Part shown: positions 58,225 through 64,000 of the stretch, piece after piece | Layout: each line of letters opens with the position of its first letter | Position numbering within the stretch: position 1 is the first letter of the stretch | Assembly: GCF_947179165.1 (NCBI RefSeq) | Contig: NC_077237.1 | Location: forward strand, 15,647,523-15,711,522 | Direction of reading: 5' to 3' | Length of the DNA stretch: 64,000 bases | Source: Solanum dulcamara | Taxonomy: Eukaryota > Streptophyta > Magnoliopsida > Solanales > Solanaceae | Made by a program: the position numbers and the translations under genes | Notes under the pieces: generated by a model | The model's input: the letters and a program-made list of their open reading frames with translations, nothing else | What the model was told of the DNA's origin: nothing | Database searches by the model: none

Positions 58225-59206
58225 AATGTTAAAGTGTTTCGGTAGTGTTATCAAACTGAAACTTGCATTATGAATTAAACTTGAATGAAAAATAAATTAA
58301 CCTTGAATAAAAAATAAATTACATATATATTAAAGTTGAATTAGAATAGAATTAGACACGAATGAAAAGTGTGGCTAATGAAAAAGTCTTCAGTGATGTA
58401 TAGAAACACAAAAATGAATTACATACACACTAAAGTTGAATTAGAAGAGAATTAGACACGAATGAAAATTGTAGCTAATGAAAAAGCCTTTAGTGATGTG
58501 TTTAAGTAGTTTTATCAAACTGAAACCTGCATTATGAATTAAACTTGAATAAAAACTGAATTAAACTTGAATAAAAAATAAATTACATACATATTAAAGT
58601 TGAATTAGAATAGAATTAGACACGAATGAAAAGTCTGGCTAATGAAAAAGCCTTCAGTGATCCATAAAAACACAAAAATGAATTACATACACACTAGAGT
58701 TGAATTGAAAGAGAATTAGGCAAGAATGGAAAATGTAGCTATTAAAAAAACCTCCAGTAATCCATAGAACACAAAAATGAATTAGACTTGAACTAAAAAT
58801 GAATTACATACACACTAAAGTTGAATTAGAAGAGAATTAGACACGAATGAAAATTGTAGCTAATGAAAAAGCCTTTAGTGATTTGTTTAAGTAGTTTTAT
58901 CAAACTGAAACCTGCATTATGAATTAAACTTGAATAAAAACTGAATTAAACTTGAATAAAAAATAAACTACATACATATTAAAGTTGAATTAGAATAGAA
59001 TTAGACGCGAATGAAAAGTGTGGCTAATGAAAAAGCCTTCAGTGATCCATAAAAACACAAAAATGAATTACATACACACTAAAGTTGAATTGGAAGAAAA
59101 TTAGACAAGAATGGAAAATATAGCTATTGAAAAAGCCTCCAGTAATCCATAGAACACAAAAATGTATTAGACTTGAACTAAAAAATGAATTCTTGTAGCA
59201 AACTAA
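58225..59206. repeat. MULE internal repeat, block C with ~384-bp higher-order unit
   Basis: Seven copies of the attagacacgaatgaaaa core lie at about 58,335, 58,440, 58,603, 58,702, 58,823, 58,988 and 59,087. Spacings alternate, and 58,440-58,822 repeats as 58,823-59,206 (offset 383-385), a higher-order unit. It fills the gap between the convergent protease and transposase genes. Confidence 0.8.
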
Positions 59207-59258
59207 TGCCCTAAAACAAACAGAGTTTATTCTTTATTTCAAATGTCATTCTTTATTC

Positions 59259-61787
59259 TTAATCCAAAGGCCTAACATTCTTGCAAGTCTTCCTATTGTG
59301 ACCTTGTTGTCCACAATAGCTGCATGTTATTTTTGATTTTTTGAATCCATCTTCTCTCAATTATTTGTGTCTTTTATATTTTGGCCTCCCAGGAGGTCTT
59401 TTTTCAAGTGGTGGAAGTACAATCTCTTCAAGAACGTGTGTTGGTATATTCCAGGTGCTTTCATCTGGGAGGGAATTCAAGTGAAACTGGTATGTCAATA
59501 ATAAATTCCCTCTTGTGTAGTAATCAGAGAAATATTTTTCATAACTAGTGTGTTTTGTTGTTAAAACAGCAAAAGCATGTGGATATGACAGCTCATCCAA
59601 TTGAAATCTCCCACATGTGCATGTATGTTGTTGAAGACATACTGTGAATCGTGTAATGCCATCAAGTACTGTATACACATATTCATTTGTCTCCCTAACC
59701 TATAAAAAATAAGAAAAAATATAAGCAAGAGAGATATTACATGTGAATCAGAAGAAAAAATATTAACAAAAAGAAATTTACAGATACCATACTCTTAATT
59801 TTTCCGATGCAGTTTTGTTACATTGTAGAATTTTTTCATACTTTTTCTCAAGGTAAAATTCTGAAAATATTGCCTTTGACCTATTATTGTTATTCCATTT
59901 TTGAACAAGTTGTCTCATGAATTCTAGGAGGTGCAAGACTGTAAGAACTTTGGCATGTCTTGTTCTTGAATTGACTGATTCTGCAATGTTTGATGTCATC
60001 ATCCAAGTCCTATTTACCTGAGCATGAACATGTGACCATTTGTTGTATCCAATGTTCAGCAAGTAGTCTTTAATCCTCTTGTCTACCTTCTCAACAATTT
60101 CCATATGTTGATTAAACTCTACCGTAGTGTATGTTTTTGCCATAGAGTAGAACAATTCTGTTACCTTTTGCTGACTCTTTCTAAAGTTTATCATTATGTT
60201 TTGCAATAAGTGTCATATACACGCGAAATGAGTTATTTCATCATAGACAGTTGAAGTTGCCTTAATAATGCTTGCATGCCTATCCAAAACGATACACATC
60301 TCTGATCTTTGACCAAATGCCTCTTTGAATTGTTCAAAAAACCACCTCCAAGATGTATCATTCTCTGAATCAACAATGGCATAAGCAAGAGGCAGTATAC
60401 TCCCTGCATCAGGTATAATGTTTAATACATTTTTAATACATTTTTGTTTTATGTGTAATACACTTTTAATACATTGTGTAGACTTTTAATACAAATTTAA
60501 ATTAGAATTTCATTTATAGAAAAAATAGTATTGTATTCGAAAAGTCTCACCTGCTGCATCTAAGGTATTAGCTGTTAGCATTGTCCCTTTGTATGCTGCT
60601 TTTAGAAAAGTTCCATCAACAACTACAGTTGATCTACAATACTCCCATCCTTTTATCGATGTAAACAGAGCTACAAATGCATATAGGAAATGGTCATCCT
60701 CTGATTTGTGCAATCTTATATAAGAACCAGGGTAAGTTGCCTCTAGTATGTGAAAGTAACTTGGCAACTTTGCATATGATTGAGCTAGATCACCTCAGAC
60801 TAATTCAAGAGCTTTTTCTTTAGCTCTCCAAGCTTGCATATATGTGAGCCGCACACCATATTCCTATAACATGTCATTTTGTATATCTCTTGGTGTGTAG
60901 TTAACATCTGGATCAATACATTTGTCAATAATAATACTCCCAACAACTGTCTTTGTTGCTTGTCTTTCCGATAATGAATTATGTAGAAACAAACACGTGT
61001 GTTCGCTTTCAAAATCTCTAATAGCGAACATTTGAGATTTATTCACGTTTGAAGTGCGTAAATTCCAACTACAGTTTTCTCCAAGGCATTGTATTGAATA
61101 GCTGTTGAAAAAACATTATTAATAGACAATCAATAGTATAAACTAACTTGAATTTGAGTCTTACCATGTTGAGCTTGATCTCAATGTCTTGAATTCAAAG
61201 TGTTTAAGAATGGAATGTCTTTTTAGTGCACTGGTAAGGACATATTTATTTTTGTAAACTTGATTTTTCTCAAAAAAAGATTGATTGGGGTTAATAATGA
61301 TGACTGGTTGTATTTCTTCTTGCTCATCAACTTCCACACATGATCCAAAGTCAATTAACTTCAGCGCATCACCAATACCACTAAATGCATTAGAAAAGTA
61401 TGAATTGTGTGTAATCCTCATGTCTTCTGAAGTGTCTGAACATAATAGTGGAATTAAGGTGGAATCACTCTCCAAGTTAACCGATTCAGTGGTTGTGACA
61501 CATAAAAGGTATTTTGACATATCTCTATGTTTCTTTTTTGTTTCAATGTACACTTTTACTCCCATATCGTTATGAATTTGAATTGGAGGAGACCTTTTAT
61601 CAATCTTATATCTGATTTCAACTTTACTTGTTGATGTATCTATTGATAATTGAGCAGCAATCACAGAAACGAGGCTAGCAAATATTGAATCGGTATTTAT
61701 CAACACACCATCTGCCAAGTAATTAATATACTTGTTGCTAAAATCCCATCGGCCATTGAAGTAAAGTAGCACAGCCAGATTAGCCAT
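59259..61787 (-). pseudogene. mudrA: MuDR-type transposase gene of the MULE, decayed
   Basis: The start Met is at 61,787 (MANLAVLLYFNGRW), just after a 3' splice site for a leader intron. A 63-bp intron (61,164-61,102) joins exons to make a Cys-rich DNA-binding domain (CLGENCSWNL ... EHTC). The catalytic domain has VVVDGTFLKAAYKG (near 60,620), then an intron, then SILPLAYAIVDSENDTSW (near 60,390) and an ACI*H motif where Trp is a stop. Later come a SWIM zinc finger (CTCGRFQLDELSYPHAFAV near 59,620; the usual second-last Cys is Tyr) and a zinc knuckle (CSYCGQQGHNRKTC near 59,300). Stops at 60,864, 60,796, about 60,220 and 59,361 make it inactive. Confidence 0.85.
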
Positions 61788-61802
61788 GTTTTTCTCCTGC
61801 AT

Positions 61803-62374
61803 ATTTTTTTGAAGATGCCAATGAAAATGCTGATTTAGAAACTAAACCAGTGTTCTGTTTGGCTATATTGTTGTCGCTGTTACTTTGACCAAGAAAGTAG
61901 TATATTCTCGACAAACAAATAAGAAAAATAGGAATATAAACACAAGAAAAGATCACAAAGATTCCAAATAAAGGGCAATATAGTAGGACAAACTTATTAG
62001 CAGGCTCACAACTGAAGTCACTCAACTTAATCAGCATCATGCATCATGTGAATTCTAAAGTTTTTCCCATAAAGCACAAATATATGAGTGTCTCTGTGTA
62101 TTATATATAGTATCATATTTATTATAAGCATCAAAGATTTTCCTGAAGTGCAAGAATTGAACCTGCAGCTTTTTTATATACTTGTATATAAATCCATCAA
62201 CCAAAAACTTAATTGATCATATAGCTAATCAAATAACAACTGGAAAAACATGTCACTGCAAAGAAAATAAGTACTTAGAGGATGGATAGAAAAAAGAAAA
62301 AGATCATATACATGATCAGTTCACGGATTGGCTAGTGCATTCCCTAGCAAAGTGGTCTGCCTCTCCACAGTATA
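61803..62374. other. Leader/intron region upstream of the transposase gene
   Basis: No clear coding. A minus 86-codon ORF (61,780-62,040) is open through the leader and looks incidental. The bases gcaggagaaaaacatgg around 61,787-61,800 look like a 3' splice site just before the start codon. Confidence 0.4.
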
Positions 62375-63050
62375 TTAATTAAAGTTGAACAACAAAGGAA
62401 TTACACACACATTAAATTTGAATTAAAAGAGAACTAGAGACGACTGAAACCTATAGCTAATGAAACCAGCCTTCTCTGTAAGCCACAAATGAATTAAACT
62501 TGAATTAGAAGAGAATTAGACACGAATGAAACATGTAGCTAACAAAACCAACCTTCAGTGATCTGTGAGGCTACAAAAATAAATTAAAGTTGAACAACTA
62601 AGGAATTAAACTCACATTAAACTTGAATTAAAAGAGAATTAGAGACGACTGAAACTTGTAGCTAATGAAACCAGCCTTCTCTGTAAGCCACAAAAATGAA
62701 TTAAACTTGAATCAGAAGAGTATTAGACACGAATGAAATATGTATCTAACAAAACCAACCTTCAATGATCTGTGAGGCCACAAAAATGAATTAAAGTTGA
62801 ACAACAAAGAAATTAAACTCACATTAAACTTGAATTAAAAGAGAATTAGAGACGACTGAAACCTGTAGCTAATGAAACCAACCTTCTCTGTAAGACACAA
62901 AAATGAATTAAACTTGAATTAGAAGAGTATTAGACACGAATGAAACATGTAGCTAACAAAACCAACCTTCAGTGATCTGTGAGGCCACAAAAATGAATTA
63001 AAGTTGAACAACAAAAGAATTACACACACATTAAACTTGAATTAAACTGT
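62375..63050. repeat. MULE internal repeat, block D (~206-bp unit, 3 copies)
   Basis: The motif agagacgactgaaac occurs at about 62,435, 62,641 and 62,847. Each unit alternates an agacgactgaaacc half and an agacacgaatgaaac half. It lies upstream of the transposase gene near the right end and has the same orientation as blocks A-C. Confidence 0.8.
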
Positions 63051-63555
63051 AAACATAGGAGATCAAAGTTAAATAGATGAACATACGGTGAATTTGAGAA
63101 GAAGACATGATTTGATGACAGAAAAATCGCCAATTAACAATAGTTCGAACAAGTAATCGCTGCAATCAAAAAAATGAAAATCGGTAATAAAAATAAAAAA
63201 ATTTGGAGAAAATTTCGCATGAATAGTGTTGAATATCATACTATTTGTTGCTTATGTTTGCTTCTTCCTCTTTTTGGCTATGGAGAACAAAAAGTTTTCT
63301 TCTGAGAAGTGAGATTTCACCGAATACACATCACTTAATTCCAAAATTGAAGTACAAATGTTGTAGAAAGTTGTGGTTGAGAAGCTATGAAGCTAAGTAT
63401 TGCCCTAATTTTGGAGAAAATTATGGGTGAGAAAATTGGAGAGAATATTGGTGTAGCAAAGTTGGAGAGAAAGAGGGGAAGAGAAAATAGCGGGTGAGAG
63501 TTAATTTAATTCAAACAATTTGCTATATATGGTTAAAATAATTATGTTGCTCTAT

Positions 63556-63599
63556 ATGGTAAATATTTTTTGAATACTGTACATTTAGGTTATTTTCCC
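63556..63599 (-). repeat. Right terminal inverted repeat of the MULE
   Basis: On the minus strand it reads GGGAAAATAACC and then the aaaaaatatttaccat block. It is followed by the second aactaaaaa at 63,600-63,608. Confidence 0.8.
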
Positions 63600-63608
63600 A
63601 ACTAAAAA

Positions 63609-64000
63609 ATAACAAGAATTTAACAAGGTTTGACCAAGCTTACATCCTCAGGACAAAAGCATGGAGAAGTGTTTTTATATGAACGAGAAAAATAGTACAA
63701 GAAATCTCTAATTTATATATGGAGAAACTACTTTATTAGACATACATTCATATCATAAAATTTTATATATGTCAAACCTTTTAAGTATAATAACTTCATA
63801 TAGGTATACTTTTTCTAATTACTTATAATGACAAATTTATGTTTGTCATTATACATACACTATACACGAATTATAGACAAAAATATATAAATACTGTAAA
63901 TTGTATAGCAAAATATACAAATTCTATACAAAAACTACGAATTATACAAATATTATACCCACGAATTATTTGTATATCAAAATATACAAACACTGCGAAT
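63609..64000. other. AT-rich flank with degenerate short repeats
   Basis: From about 63,840 the sequence repeats variations of aaaatatacaaa and acgaattatacaaatat, a degenerate short tandem array that leaves the window. No gene. Confidence 0.5.

Larger units (their letters stand above)
51618..63599 (+). mobile_element. Mutator-like element (KI-MULE/Kaonashi type), full length, decayed
   Basis: The left end (GGAAAAATGACTTAATTAAA) and the inverted right end (GGGAAAATAACCTAAATGTA) form terminal inverted repeats of about 44 bp that converge on aaaaaatatttaccat. The 9-bp sequence aactaaaaa stands immediately outside both ends (51,609-51,617 and 63,600-63,608), the size expected for Mutator transposons. 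Inside are a Ulp1-type protease gene (plus), a MuDR transposase gene (minus), a receptor-kinase fragment and extensive internal repeats. Kaonashi elements are MULEs known to carry Ulp1-like genes. Total 11,982 bp. Confidence 0.9.

Noticed and set aside
61285..61575. 96-codon plus ORF
   Set aside because: It is antisense to the N-terminal exon of the transposase gene.
63840..64000. CRISPR-like short repeats at the window end
   Set aside because: Units are degenerate AT-rich phrases without constant length or spacers, in a plant genome; simple sequence decay explains them.

Overview
This is nuclear plant DNA, AT-rich and almost wholly made of transposable elements. It is most likely from a nightshade (Solanaceae). 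The pointers are an RTE-type LINE ending in a (TTG)n tail with the 3' end shared with TS SINEs, an Au-like SINE, and Ogre-type Ty3/gypsy sequences of a kind familiar from nightshades. I saw no prokaryotic genes, rRNA, tRNA or CRISPR. Species cannot be settled from sequence reading alone.

Positions 1-37,911 hold two head-to-tail copies of a giant Ty3/gypsy element of the Tat/Ogre lineage, both on the minus strand. The order, from high to low coordinates, is LTR (37,911-33,819), internal region (33,818-16,933), LTR (16,932-11,381), internal region (11,380 to below 1). The middle LTR has a polypurine tract on one side and a primer binding site on the other, so it serves both copies. Each internal region encodes an extra ORF1, gag with a zinc knuckle, aspartic protease, reverse transcriptase, two RNase H domains and integrase. 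It ends in a long 3' untranslated region carrying tandem repeats. All genes are broken, mostly by in-frame stops, several of which are shared by both copies. The upstream copy (element 2) also carries a 3.85-kb RTE LINE (22,267-26,119) with a 12-bp target duplication inside its RNase H region.

Positions 37,912-49,640 are transposon debris. There are stem-loop-rich tandem repeats (38.9-39.8 kb), a probable 3.6-kb LTR remnant (41.4-45.0 kb), a plant-transposon-protein pseudogene interrupted by a SINE (45.1-46.4 kb), a weak copia-like LTR remnant, and a duplicated non-coding block with a MITE-like insert. The only plausible intact host gene is a single-exon LEA_2/NDR1-HIN1-like membrane protein at 49,678-50,466 (minus).

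Positions 51,618-63,599 form a 12-kb Mutator-like element (MULE) with about 44-bp terminal inverted repeats and an exact 9-bp target duplication. It carries two convergent multi-exon genes: a DUF1985-Ulp1-type SUMO-protease-like gene (plus) and a MuDR-type transposase (minus), both decayed. This is the layout of Kaonashi (KI-MULE) elements. Intron 1 of the protease gene contains what looks like a captured 5' fragment of an LRR receptor kinase. The element's non-coding parts are filled with one repeat family, partly in a higher-order array.
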